This document shows, piece after piece, positions 42,587-51,390 of a stretch of 64,000 nucleotides of DNA. Source of the DNA: Marispirochaeta sp964554875 (GTDB lineage: Bacteria > Spirochaetota > Spirochaetia > JC444 > Marispirochaetaceae); contig CAZKQJ010000018.1 of the NCBI GenBank assembly GCA_964554875.1, positions 1 to 64,000 of the forward strand. Direction: 5' to 3'. The first letter of the stretch is position 1, and each line of letters begins with the position of its first letter. The notes beneath the pieces were generated by a model. That model was not told the origin of the DNA and ran no database searches. It saw only the letters and a list, made by a program, of their open reading frames with translations. The position numbers and the translations under genes were made by a program.

Positions 42587-44263
42587 CTACAGACGCATGT
42601 TGATTCCACCGCCATATTCCGGAGGATTGGCAAGTTTCGCGTACAGAGTAAGAACACCATCGCGCACCCGGGGCTCCGGACGTTTCCAGGACAGACGCCG
42701 CTTTTCCAGCACTTTCGCATCCACCTGGATATCGAGATTCCTCCCGGGGACATCGATCCTGATTCTGTCTCCATCCTCCACAAGGGCAAGGGGGCCGCCT
42801 TCCGCAGCTTCGGGTGAAACCTGGCAGACATAAGGGCCTTTTGCGAAACCGGAAATGCGGCCGTCGGTAACAAGTGCGCAGCTCGACTCCAGACCTAGGG
42901 CATTGAGGAACCCGATTACCTTGAAGACCTCGTTGAAACCGGGCGCACCTTTCGGTCCTTCATAGCGCAGAACGAGAATGTCGCCGGCTTGAATCGCGTG
43001 GTCACGCAGGGCCTGGATGGCATCCTCCTGGCTGTCAAATACCCTGGCCGGGCCCTCATGATACAGCATGTCTTTGGGAATAACCGGGGTACGGACGATA
43101 GCGGAGGAGGCCAGGTTCCCTCTCAGGACAACCAGACCGTTCTCGGCTGTGGGATTGCTGAGTTCGCGGATTATGTCCGTTGGTTTGAAAACAACTGTAT
43201 CCAGTAACTCCTTCAGGCTTTGACCGCCTACGGTCGCCGCATCGGTCTCCAGATGGTCCTCGATGGATTTTAAAACCGCCTGAACTCCCCCCGCCCCGTC
43301 GAATTCTGACATGGAGTAACTCCCGGAAGGAGTTACATTGGTAATACAGGGGACCTGATCGCTGAATTCTTCGATAAGATCGAGGTTTATCTCATCCTCC
43401 CAGCGTTTTTCGTACGCAAGGGCAAGCAGATGCGCAATTGCGTTGGTTGACCCGCCAAGGGCATGCAGGGCCTTTACAGCATTCCGCAGGGACTTCTTTG
43501 TAATGAAATAAGATGAGCGCATACCTTCATTTGTCAGCTCTACTATCCTTCTACCCGACTCCTTGGCCAGCCACAATCGCTGAGCTGAAACCGCCGGGGC
43601 CGTTCCGCCCCCGGGAAGACACAGACCCATGGCCTCCACAAGGCACTGCATGGTATTGGCGGTCCCGAGAATTGCACAGGAACCGGCACCTGGACAGGAT
43701 GCGTTCTCAATACGCGCCAGCTCGTCTTCGCTGATCCGCGGCTCACCTATTCCGTACAGATAACACTCAGCATCCAGATTGGCGATGGTAACGCTCCCCC
43801 CGCATGAACCGCCCGACGACATCGGTCCACCGGGAACAAAGATGACAGGGATATCAAGCCGTGCAGCCGCCAGCAGATGGGCAGGTACATTTTTGTCACA
43901 GGACGAAATCAAGACAAGGGCATCCAGAAGGCTGATTTTCGCGATGGCTTCGACTTCCGAGGCGATAATATCCCGGGTAGGAAGGTCATAGCGCATACCG
44001 TGCTCTCCGACAGCCATGGGACACTGGGCCGGACTGTTGAATTCGAAAGGCGTACCCCCGGCCTGCCAGACGCCGGCCTTAACGGCATCGGCTACTGCGC
44101 GCAAATGGATATGTCCGGGGCTTGTCTCACCCCAGGAGTTGGCGATACCTATCCTCGGGCGCTTTAGATCATCCGTATCATAGCCCATGGACTTTAACAG
44201 GGAACGAGCTCTGGCGTTTTCAGGCATCTGCATGAAATCCAGGTTTCCTTTGTATCCGCTCAT
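42587..44263 (-). CDS. IlvD/Edd-family dehydratase (probable sugar-acid dehydratase)
   Basis: 558-residue iron-sulfur dehydratase. Signature cysteines are C122 in SSCDKN and C196 in GAGSC, with GGPMSSGGSCGG, GTANTMQC and LHALGGSTNAIAHLLAL between and after, and VTDGRISGFAKGPYV near the C-terminal substrate site. IlvD removes water from dihydroxy acids in branched-chain amino-acid synthesis, but homologues in sugar operons dehydrate aldonic acids to 2-keto-3-deoxy acids. The setting (SDR, Fe-ADH, TRAP transporter, GntR-type regulator and no other ilv gene) favours the sugar-acid role. Confidence 0.88.
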   Translation of the reverse strand: MSGYKGNLDFMQMPENARARSLLKSMGYDTDDLKRPRIGIANSWGETSPGHIHLRAVADAVKAGVWQAGGTPFEFNSPAQCPMAVGEHGMRYDLPTRDIIASEVEAIAKISLLDALVLISSCDKNVPAHLLAAARLDIPVIFVPGGPMSSGGSCGGSVTIANLDAECYLYGIGEPRISEDELARIENASCPGAGSCAILGTANTMQCLVEAMGLCLPGGGTAPAVSAQRLWLAKESGRRIVELTNEGMRSSYFITKKSLRNAVKALHALGGSTNAIAHLLALAYEKRWEDEINLDLIEEFSDQVPCITNVTPSGSYSMSEFDGAGGVQAVLKSIEDHLETDAATVGGQSLKELLDTVVFKPTDIIRELSNPTAENGLVVLRGNLASSAIVRTPVIPKDMLYHEGPARVFDSQEDAIQALRDHAIQAGDILVLRYEGPKGAPGFNEVFKVIGFLNALGLESSCALVTDGRISGFAKGPYVCQVSPEAAEGGPLALVEDGDRIRIDVPGRNLDIQVDAKVLEKRRLSWKRPEPRVRDGVLTLYAKLANPPEYGGGINMRL

Positions 44264-44293
44264 ATGATCTCTTCTCCTCTATTGCGGGGCCGT

Positions 44294-45055
44294 TCAGGCA
44301 CTGTACACCCCGCCATTAATATCCAGGGTAGCCCCGGTAATAAAACCGTCGTATTCACTTGCCAGAAAAGCCACGGCCCTGGCGACATCCTCGCATACAC
44401 CTGCCCGCCCCAGGGGAATCCCCCGAATTGTCTCATTCTTTGACTCTTCCGTCGTGTGGGTGGCATGAAAACGGGAGCCCAGAATGAGACCAGGGGCCAC
44501 AGCATTTACCCTGATTCCGTAATCAGCCAGTTCTACGGAGAGGGACCGCGTAAAAGTCAGTACCGCTCCCTTGGCGGTGGAATAGATCAGGCTTCCAGCG
44601 TGCCCGCCCTTGCGGCCCGCCAGGGAAGCAAGATTGACCACCGAGCTGTTGCCCGATTTCTTCAATAACGAAAGCGCTTCACGGGTAACCAGAACCATTG
44701 AATCGAGGTTTACCGACATGACCTTGCGGTAGAAATCCATATCAAGCTCTTCGAGAGACCTTCTTCCTATAAGATCTCCCGCGTTGTTTATGAGTACATC
44801 CAGATTTGCCCACTCCTTTTCAATCAGGGAGAAGAGTCTCTTAACATCCTCTTCTCTGGACAGATCAGCCTGAGCGGTCAGGGCTATCCCACCTTTATCT
44901 CGAATTTCCCGAGCCAGAGCTTCCGCACGTTCCCTGCTGCTGTAATAGTGGATCATTACCCGGGCTCCGAGAGCCGCCAATTCCCTTGTAACCGCTTCGC
45001 CTATACCTGAAGCGCCTCCTGTTACCAGTATTTTCTTTTCTTTCAGAGAATTCAT
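44294..45055 (-). CDS. Short-chain dehydrogenase/reductase
   Basis: 253-residue classical SDR: cofactor motif TGGASGIGEAV, NNAGD strand end, catalytic Ser in NLASLAG, and YSTAK for the Tyr/Lys pair. The C-terminal region ends GATLDINGG, as in 3-ketoacyl reductase-like and gluconate dehydrogenase-like enzymes. Start at ATG 45055 with AGGAGGG upstream rather than the ATG 33 bases earlier. The gene is 30 bases from the dehydratase and probably oxidises the hydroxy-acid substrate or lactone precursor. Confidence 0.87.
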   Translation of the reverse strand: MNSLKEKKILVTGGASGIGEAVTRELAALGARVMIHYYSSRERAEALAREIRDKGGIALTAQADLSREEDVKRLFSLIEKEWANLDVLINNAGDLIGRRSLEELDMDFYRKVMSVNLDSMVLVTREALSLLKKSGNSSVVNLASLAGRKGGHAGSLIYSTAKGAVLTFTRSLSVELADYGIRVNAVAPGLILGSRFHATHTTEESKNETIRGIPLGRAGVCEDVARAVAFLASEYDGFITGATLDINGGVYSA

Positions 45056-45072
45056 AAAATCCCTCCTTATAT

Positions 45073-45110
45073 TGTCAACCGGAAGCATACAGGGTGTCTA
45101 CAGGTTGACA
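45073..45110. promoter_or_regulatory. Inverted repeat between the regulator and SDR genes
   Basis: TGTCAACC (45073-45080) and GGTTGACA (45103-45110) are perfect inverted copies separated by 22 bases. This could be a paired operator half-site or an RNA stem; it lies in the 96-base gap before the SDR start codon. Confidence 0.35.
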
Positions 45111-45151
45111 GACATGGATTGCCGTTAAGCCGAAAATTATAGAAACCGCTT

Positions 45152-46249
45152 TCACCTTTCCGGCAATTTGCTGCTTAGCGTCGCTGGAGCAGTGGAATTT
45201 CGCATAAAAATCTTCACAGGCACAACAGTCCTGATGGCCCCCGGAGATCCGTGCTCCAGAGAGGAAAACAGCGTATCCACAGCTACCCTGGCAAGGAGGG
45301 GGATATCGACCCCTACGCTTGTCAAAGAAGGCGAAAACTGCGTGCACTGTTCGGTTTCATCAAAACCAATAAAGCTTATATCGCCGGGGACCTGCAGCCC
45401 CCGTTGTTTTGCAGCTTCCATGGCACCTAGAGCTACGCTTGCATTACATGCACAGACGGCAGTCGGTAATTCCCGGTTTTCCAGGATTTTACCCATGGCT
45501 TCCATTCCGTTTTCAAAATTCCAGGAACTGTGAAAGATTCGGGACTCAACATCTGAATGTAAATGGACAAAATCCATATAGCTGTCGCGGCAGGTGTCGG
45601 TTGTATAGTAGCCGTCCATTCCGTTTATGAAGAAGATTCGTCGATGCCCCAGGGAGTATAGATAATCAAGAGCGATTTTTGCGGTATTTATCCGGTCTTC
45701 CAGGACCATCGGAAAACGATCATGCAGCCTGTTTACCAAAACCAGCGGCTTATTGGTCGCCTCAGCCTGGTTCAGAGCCTTTTCCGGGGTTTGGCTGACA
45801 AAGATAAAACCCGCCACCCCGCTTTTCATAAGCTGGGCGGGGAACTCGCCGCTCTTGTCTATGGTGGAATACAGCAGATTATATCCCCGGCTCCTGATTT
45901 CCCGTCCAATAGAGTAAAACAGATTTGAATGAAAGGGCTCGGTGATGCGGTCGACGGAAAGCCTTCCCCGGGGAAGAATAAACGCAACAGTATGAGAGTT
46001 ATCAGCTGACGCTTCAGCTTGTATACGCGGAAGAACCACAGTGCCCTTCCCGGGTCGTTTTAGTATAAGACCGTCCTGCAACAACAGATTCAGGGCTTTA
46101 CGCACTGTCAGACGGTCAACCCCAAAGCGTTCACCCAGAAGGCGTTCAGAGGGAAGGTACTTTTCTTCCTGAGTGTCTTCGTTTTTAATCTGCTCGAGGA
46201 GAGCTTCGTACACCTGAATGTATTTGCTCCGCTCCCTTTGAAATTGCAT
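45152..46249 (-). CDS. GntR-type regulator with LacI-like sugar-binding domain (AraR-like)
   Basis: About 365 residues. The winged helix of GntR type is at LPSERLLGERFGVDRLTVRK (about 32-51), and the effector domain from about residue 80 is a LacI-type periplasmic-binding fold (TVAFILPRG, SGVAGFIFVS, GDISFIGFDETEQCTQF). This chimera is found in AraR of Bacillus. It probably senses the sugar or sugar acid used by the divergent TRAP system and the downstream SDR, dehydratase and Fe-ADH genes. ATG 46249 (GAGG eight bases upstream) is preferred to the ATG at 46300, which has no ribosome-binding site. Confidence 0.88.
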   Translation of the reverse strand: MQFQRERSKYIQVYEALLEQIKNEDTQEEKYLPSERLLGERFGVDRLTVRKALNLLLQDGLILKRPGKGTVVLPRIQAEASADNSHTVAFILPRGRLSVDRITEPFHSNLFYSIGREIRSRGYNLLYSTIDKSGEFPAQLMKSGVAGFIFVSQTPEKALNQAEATNKPLVLVNRLHDRFPMVLEDRINTAKIALDYLYSLGHRRIFFINGMDGYYTTDTCRDSYMDFVHLHSDVESRIFHSSWNFENGMEAMGKILENRELPTAVCACNASVALGAMEAAKQRGLQVPGDISFIGFDETEQCTQFSPSLTSVGVDIPLLARVAVDTLFSSLEHGSPGAIRTVVPVKIFMRNSTAPATLSSKLPER

Positions 46250-46353
46250 CTGGACAACCTCTGCCACATCAAAAAAACATTGCGCACCCGGTATATACAT
46301 GCTATGATTTATACATACAGGTATTATACTGGTTGATATACTTTACCAGCAAT

Positions 46354-46368
46354 TTGCGTTTAACGCAA
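46354..46368. promoter_or_regulatory. Perfect 15-bp palindromic operator before the first TRAP operon
   Basis: TTGCGTT-T-AACGCAA is perfectly symmetric and ends nine bases before the AGGAGGT ribosome-binding site of dctP at 46389. The neighbouring GntR-type regulator is the natural candidate to bind it. Confidence 0.55.
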
Positions 46369-46388
46369 TAAATATTTAGGAGGTATCT

Positions 46389-47402
46389 ATGAAGAAGACA
46401 ATGTCGGCTCTTCTGGTCACTTTTCTTGTGGTCGCCGTTTTCGGAGGAACTACGGTATTCGCGGAAGGTGCCAAGGAGCCCGGTTCCGGGCAGCAATATG
46501 TTATTAAAATGGCCACGCCCAGCAACCCGGAAGATTCTTGTGTAAAAGCCTTTTTCCATTTCAAGGAACTGGTGGAAAAAAACAGCGACGGTCGCATTGA
46601 AGTTCAGGTACTCCATTCAGGTCAGCTTGGCGGTCATCGCGACTACATCGAAGGGCTGCAGATGGGAAGCATCCAGATGGCGGAAATCAATACCTCGGTA
46701 CTATCTGCCATTGACGACCAGTTCATGATTTTTGATCTGCCTTACATAGCCAAGAGCGTCGAGCACGAAATCCGCGTTATTGAAGGCGGTGTTGGTGAAA
46801 GACTCTCAAAAGCCCTGGAAGACAAAACAGGCATCAAGATCATCGGATGGATGGTACGTACCCCCCGTAGTGTGTATAATTCCAAGCGCCCCATACGCAC
46901 TGCAAATGATTTTAGCGGAATAAAGATCCGGGTCATGGAAAGCCCGGTTATGATGAAAACAATGGAGCTCCTTGGCGCGAAACCCGTACCTCTTGCCGCC
47001 ACAGAACGCTATATGGCCCTTCAGACCGGAGTAGTCGATGCAGCCGAGAACAGTCCCCCACTGATCATTACTGAAAAAGAGTACGAGGTAACGGAATATC
47101 TCTCCCTTACAGAGCACTTCGTAACTCCGAACATCATTGCCATCGACGGGAAATTCCTGAACAAGCTGCCCAAAGACCTTCAGGAGATTGTCCTGGACGC
47201 AGGAAAGGCCGCCGGCAAATATGCCATACAGCAGGACCAGGACCAGCTGGCAGGGGCAATAGACACTTTGAAGGGACTGGGAATGGAAGTAAACTCGATA
47301 TCCGATAAAACCAGCTTCATCAACAAGGTCAAACCCTTGTATGCCGAATACCAGGACCGGATTGGAAAAGATCTTATCGACGTCTTTGTAAATACGAATT
47401 AA
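46389..47402 (+). CDS. TRAP transporter solute-binding protein DctP (system 1)
   Basis: 337-residue DctP-type protein with signal peptide ending VFAEGAKEPGSG. The ligand-carboxylate arginine region is SGIKIRVMESPVMMKTMELLGAKP, followed by LQTGVVDAAENSPPL, both diagnostic of the family (shown in part). It captures a carboxylated compound, probably a sugar acid given the divergent dehydratase operon. Perfect ribosome-binding site AGGAGGT. A long hairpin separates it from the small permease gene. Confidence 0.9.
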   Translation: MKKTMSALLVTFLVVAVFGGTTVFAEGAKEPGSGQQYVIKMATPSNPEDSCVKAFFHFKELVEKNSDGRIEVQVLHSGQLGGHRDYIEGLQMGSIQMAEINTSVLSAIDDQFMIFDLPYIAKSVEHEIRVIEGGVGERLSKALEDKTGIKIIGWMVRTPRSVYNSKRPIRTANDFSGIKIRVMESPVMMKTMELLGAKPVPLAATERYMALQTGVVDAAENSPPLIITEKEYEVTEYLSLTEHFVTPNIIAIDGKFLNKLPKDLQEIVLDAGKAAGKYAIQQDQDQLAGAIDTLKGLGMEVNSISDKTSFINKVKPLYAEYQDRIGKDLIDVFVNTN

Positions 47403-47426
47403 AATACTGTTTAAAGTGTAAAAAAC

Positions 47427-47457
47427 ATCGGCCTGTCCCGTAATGAGACAGGCCGAT
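47427..47457 (+). terminator. Intra-operon hairpin between dctP and dctQ (system 1)
   Basis: Perfect 11-base arms ATCGGCCTGTC and GACAGGCCGAT with a nine-base loop, 24 bases after the dctP stop codon. No U-tract follows. Confidence 0.7.
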
Positions 47458-47475
47458 TATTTAAGGGGGGAAGTC

Positions 47476-47946
47476 ATGGATAAACTGATTGAATTTCTTT
47501 TTGACGGACTGTTAACGCTTGTTTTGAAAATAGTAGGCATTGTTCTGGTCTTAACGGTACTGCTGCAGATCTATTCCAGAATCGGCATGACCGCCCCCTA
47601 CTCCTGGACGGAGGAGCTTTCCAGATTCAGTTTTATCTGGTTCTGCTTCCTGGGCAGTTGTTACACCCTGCGTAAGGATCTTCACCTGGGCATCGATTAT
47701 TATTACGATAAAATGCCTCTCAAAGTGCAGAAAGCAGTCAGTGTAATCATTTCATTATTGGTACTGATCTTTGGTCTTATGCTTTTTGTGTACGGTCTGA
47801 AGATGATGCAGATTACCAGTTTCCAGAAGTCACCGATCCTCAGGCTCAATATGTCGAATATGTATGCTGTACTGCCCACCACCGGTTTTTTCTTTACTAT
47901 TCACAGCATTCATAAACTCATCAAACAATTCAAGACTGCAAAATAG
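47476..47946 (+). CDS. TRAP transporter small membrane subunit DctQ (system 1)
   Basis: 156-residue DctQ with four hydrophobic helices. The family stretch SWTEELSRFSFIWFCFLG and the following CYTLRKDLHLGIDYYYDKM are typical. ATG 47476 is preceded by GGGGGGAA. It bridges DctP and DctM in the membrane. The dctM start is 12 bases after its stop codon. Confidence 0.9.
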   Translation: MDKLIEFLFDGLLTLVLKIVGIVLVLTVLLQIYSRIGMTAPYSWTEELSRFSFIWFCFLGSCYTLRKDLHLGIDYYYDKMPLKVQKAVSVIISLLVLIFGLMLFVYGLKMMQITSFQKSPILRLNMSNMYAVLPTTGFFFTIHSIHKLIKQFKTAK

Positions 47947-47958
47947 AGAGGATACAAA

Positions 47959-49239
47959 ATGGTCGGCCTGATAGTATTCGTTATTCTTATCGGACTAATG
48001 CTCATCAATGTACCCATTGCCATCGGAACTGCTCTGGCTACCCTTGGGGGTATTATCGCCGTAGGGGACCTACCGGTAATGGTACTGGTTCAGCGCATGT
48101 TTGTTGGTATCGATACATTCACCCTTATCGCCGTACCCCTTTTCATCCTCACCGGACGCATGATGGCCCTGGGGGGGATAACCACCGATCTTATCAATCT
48201 TTCGCGGGTGCTTGTTGGTTTTATGCGCGGAGGACTGGCCTATATAAATATCGTATCGAGCATGTTCTTTGCAGGAATCACCGGCTCCGCAGCTTCGGAC
48301 ACCTCTTCCGTAGGTGCAATTCTTATTCCCGCCATGGTAGAAAAAGGTTATGAAAAAGACTTCTCTGTGGCGGTGACAGCCACCTCTTCCACCATCGGGG
48401 TGATGATTCCGCCCAGCATCCCCATGGTCATATACGGTGTCGCCTCCGGTTCTTCAATAGGCCGATTGTTTCTCGGCGGTTTCGTCCCCGGGGTCATGGT
48501 CGGGTTGTTCCTGATGGCTGTTACCTTTGTCCTGGCCCGGAAACGGAACTATCCGGTGGAAGTACGGGTTCCCTTATCTACAGCGCTCATCACCATTATT
48601 AAAGGTATTCCGGCTTTAATGACCATCCTGATAATAATCGTCGGAATCGTCAGTGGGGTGTTTACTCCAACAGAAGCAGCCGGAATTGCAGCATTCTACT
48701 CTTTTTTACTCGGAACCCTGTACTATAAAGAGCTTAAACTCAAACATATACCCGATATAATCGTTGAAGTCGCGACTACCACCGGCATGGTAGCCCTGAT
48801 GATAGCCACAGCCAGTGCCCTGGGCTGGCTCTTTGCGAATCAGGGGATTCCTCAGATGATCGGGAACGCTCTTCTGAGCATAACAACGAATCCCGTGATA
48901 ATCATGCTGCTGGTAAATCTGCTCCTGCTCTTCGTCGGAACCTGGCTTGATCTCAGCCCCGCCGTAATAATCTTTACCCCCATCTTATTGCCCATAGTGC
49001 AGCAGATCGGAATTGATCCGGTCCATTTTGGTGTGATTATGGTCGTTAACCTTGCAATCGGGCTTTTCACGCCGCCGGTTGGAGTTTGTCTTTTCGTCTC
49101 CTGCGGGATTGCCGGGATTTCCATTGCCAATACCGTACGTGCTTTTATTCCCTTCTTTGTTTCCATGGTAGTGGTGCTCATACTTATCACCTACATACCG
49201 CAGCTGGTAATGTTTTTACCGAACCTTTTAATGCCTTAA
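47959..49239 (+). CDS. TRAP transporter large permease DctM (system 1)
   Basis: 426-residue DctM with about a dozen hydrophobic segments. Family motifs: VPIAIGTALATLGG, FAGITGSAASDTSSVGAILIP (shown in part), IPPSIPMVIYG, FTPTEAAGIAAFYS and FTPPVGVCLFV. It is a Na-driven importer with DctQ. It is followed after 13 bases by the Fe-S aldo/keto reductase gene. Confidence 0.92.
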   Translation: MVGLIVFVILIGLMLINVPIAIGTALATLGGIIAVGDLPVMVLVQRMFVGIDTFTLIAVPLFILTGRMMALGGITTDLINLSRVLVGFMRGGLAYINIVSSMFFAGITGSAASDTSSVGAILIPAMVEKGYEKDFSVAVTATSSTIGVMIPPSIPMVIYGVASGSSIGRLFLGGFVPGVMVGLFLMAVTFVLARKRNYPVEVRVPLSTALITIIKGIPALMTILIIIVGIVSGVFTPTEAAGIAAFYSFLLGTLYYKELKLKHIPDIIVEVATTTGMVALMIATASALGWLFANQGIPQMIGNALLSITTNPVIIMLLVNLLLLFVGTWLDLSPAVIIFTPILLPIVQQIGIDPVHFGVIMVVNLAIGLFTPPVGVCLFVSCGIAGISIANTVRAFIPFFVSMVVVLILITYIPQLVMFLPNLLMP

Positions 49240-49252
49240 TCAGGAGTACAAG

Positions 49253-50287
49253 ATGAAAAAGACCCGCCTGGGAAAAACGGAACTGATGGTAAGCGAACTC
49301 GCCTTTGGGGGCATCCCTGTTCAGCGGCATCCCTGGGATCAGGCGGTTGAAGAAATCCGCAAGGTCCTTGATATGGGCGTCAATTTTATCGATACCGCCC
49401 ATGGCTATACCGACAGCGAGGAGAAAATCGGGGAGGCCATAAAAGCCTATCCCAGGGAGTCCCTGATTATCGCTTCCAAGTCCCCGGCAATGGACGGCGA
49501 CGGTTTTCGCGAACATCTGGAGCTGAGTCTCAAGCGCCTGGGTGTGGAATACATCGACATATACCAGCACCACAACGTCAGCGGCCCGGAAAAAATGGCC
49601 ACCGTTTTGGGTCCCGGGGGCGCCTGGGAAGCGATGCAAAAGGCCATGGACGAGGGACTTGTCCGGCATCCCGCATTCAGCGCCCACAGCCTGGAGACAG
49701 CAAAACAGATGATGCTTACCCGAAACTACGAGGTCACTCAGATCCCCTTCAATTTTGTCGATAATGCGGCGGAGAAGGAGCTGATTCCCCTGGCCCGGGA
49801 ACTGGATATGGGTTTTATCTGCATGAAACCCCTGGGGGGCGGACTTCTCGACAATGCCCGTCTCTGTTTCCGCTATCTGAGGCAGTATCACGGTATTGTG
49901 CCCGACCCGGGGATTGAACATGCCTGGGAAATGGAAGAGATTATATCCATATACTCCGACAACTCCCCCCTGACTACGGAGGAAACAAGGCAAATTGAAC
50001 AGATACGCGGAGAACTGGGAGCAAGCTGGTGTCATCGCTGCGAATACTGCCAGCCCTGTCCGGAGGGCATTCCCATCAGCACTGTCCTTGCAGCCCAGAG
50101 CATGACGCGCCGGATGCCTCTCAAGAAGGCTCTGTCCATGCTGAGAGGCCCTATGGAGAAGGCGGCGAAGTGCAGCGAGTGCGGAACCTGCGAGGAACGC
50201 TGCCCCTACGATCTACCCATACGAGAGCTGCTGAAAACCCGACAGGGACAGTTCGGCGACTTCGAGGAAACCGGTGTCTGGACGTAA
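49253..50287 (+). CDS. Aldo/keto reductase with C-terminal ferredoxin-type cysteines
   Basis: 344 residues. AKR domain (1 to about 250) with the tetrad D47 (FIDTAHGY), Y52, K76 (ASKSP) and H106 or H107 (IYQHH). The C-terminal part holds two cysteine clusters, CHRCEYCQPCP and CSECGTCEERCP, each suited to a [4Fe-4S] centre. These AKR-ferredoxin proteins occur in anaerobes and may couple to ferredoxin rather than NADPH alone. Co-transcribed with TRAP system 1, so a carbonyl or hydroxy-acid derived from its cargo is the likely substrate. Confidence 0.9.
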   Translation: MKKTRLGKTELMVSELAFGGIPVQRHPWDQAVEEIRKVLDMGVNFIDTAHGYTDSEEKIGEAIKAYPRESLIIASKSPAMDGDGFREHLELSLKRLGVEYIDIYQHHNVSGPEKMATVLGPGGAWEAMQKAMDEGLVRHPAFSAHSLETAKQMMLTRNYEVTQIPFNFVDNAAEKELIPLARELDMGFICMKPLGGGLLDNARLCFRYLRQYHGIVPDPGIEHAWEMEEIISIYSDNSPLTTEETRQIEQIRGELGASWCHRCEYCQPCPEGIPISTVLAAQSMTRRMPLKKALSMLRGPMEKAAKCSECGTCEERCPYDLPIRELLKTRQGQFGDFEETGVWT

Positions 50288-50310
50288 CACACCTCTAAAA
50301 CGGGTGACGC

Positions 50311-51195
50311 TTACTGTTTGAACCTGCTCACAATACGGTATACGGCCCCGGCCCAGAACTGCTGCATCATCATGCTGAATACAACCGGCAGGGCAACGAC
50401 GGGTCCAAAGTAGTTCAACGCAATAACAATACCCGCGGCGGTATTCTTCATGGATGAAGCGTAAACCACTGACGGGAGGGCCAGGTGTCTCTTTCCAAGA
50501 AAAAGGGCTGCCACCGCCAGAGCGGTAAAAAAGTTCAGGAAATTATGCAGTCCTACAAGCAGAAACAGACGGATAATCTCCCAGTCAAAGCCCTGCACAT
50601 AGGGCCGCACCACTGCACCGTTTACGGTGATAATCACAAGCATCATCAGCTTGGTAACAAGGTCAAAGTATGGCCGCAGGGGAATAACCACCTTCGGCGC
50701 CCGGTTACGCAGAGCCAGGCCCAGGATAACCGGTATAACGATGGTCCGGGAGAGGTTTCCAGTAAGGGCAAGGGCGTCAAACTCTACCACCTTCCCCATG
50801 AAGACGGCCATCTGAAAAGGTATGTTGACTCCGCTGACCAGGGTTACAACCGTAACCAGGGCAAGGGAGAGGGCGATATGGCCGCCGACTATGCCGGTCC
50901 AGACCATGGAAGTTATGGCCACGGGAGTCACGGAAAGCAGAAAGTGCCCTGCGGCGTAGGAAGGAGTATCTGAATGAAAAAAATAGCCCATCCCGTAGCC
51001 GATCAGGGGCATGAGAATAAATATCACCCCCAGAGCAATAAAAAACCCTCTGGGATCGGTGATTACGCTGCGGAAGCTCTCCAGGGTACAGGAGGTTCCC
51101 ACGACAAAAACGATAAAAAAAAGGGCGTACGGAAGAACCACAGAGGCATTTGAAGCGTAATCGGCAAACAAAAAACCGGTTACCAGGCCGGCCAT
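50311..51195 (-). CDS. Bile acid:sodium symporter-like (BASS) transporter
   Basis: At least 294 residues with nine or ten hydrophobic segments and BASS-family landmarks: an LSVTPVAITSMVWTG stretch for the first crossover helix and SSMKNTAAGIVIALNYFG for the second. It moves organic anions with sodium. The ATG at 51195 has no ribosome-binding site and falls inside the expected first helix; the frame continues 60 bases upstream (IEQLDTTISRHLLFLI) without ATG, GTG or TTG. AAAGGAG eight bases before CTG 51255 makes a CTG start possible. Converges with the aldo/keto reductase gene. Confidence 0.82.
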   Translation of the reverse strand: MAGLVTGFLFADYASNASVVLPYALFFIVFVVGTSCTLESFRSVITDPRGFFIALGVIFILMPLIGYGMGYFFHSDTPSYAAGHFLLSVTPVAITSMVWTGIVGGHIALSLALVTVVTLVSGVNIPFQMAVFMGKVVEFDALALTGNLSRTIVIPVILGLALRNRAPKVVIPLRPYFDLVTKLMMLVIITVNGAVVRPYVQGFDWEIIRLFLLVGLHNFLNFFTALAVAALFLGKRHLALPSVVYASSMKNTAAGIVIALNYFGPVVALPVVFSMMMQQFWAGAVYRIVSRFKQ

Positions 51196-51390
51196 GATGA
51201 GAAACAGCAGATGCCGGCTGATTGTTGTATCCAGTTGTTCAATTACACGGCGCAGACCGGCAACTCCTTTAAGGCAGTTCTATGATTTTTTTCACCCGGG
51301 AACGGTTAACCGTAATTGATTGCCCATATTCCGTCAATGCCGGGATTTAAATATGGAGCAGCTCACACTGGAACCGCTCCGGATAAACAA

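Noticed and set aside
42587..44263. Assignment of the dehydratase as ilvD of branched-chain amino-acid synthesis
   Set aside because: No other ilv gene is near and the operon context is sugar-acid catabolism; only the family is claimed.
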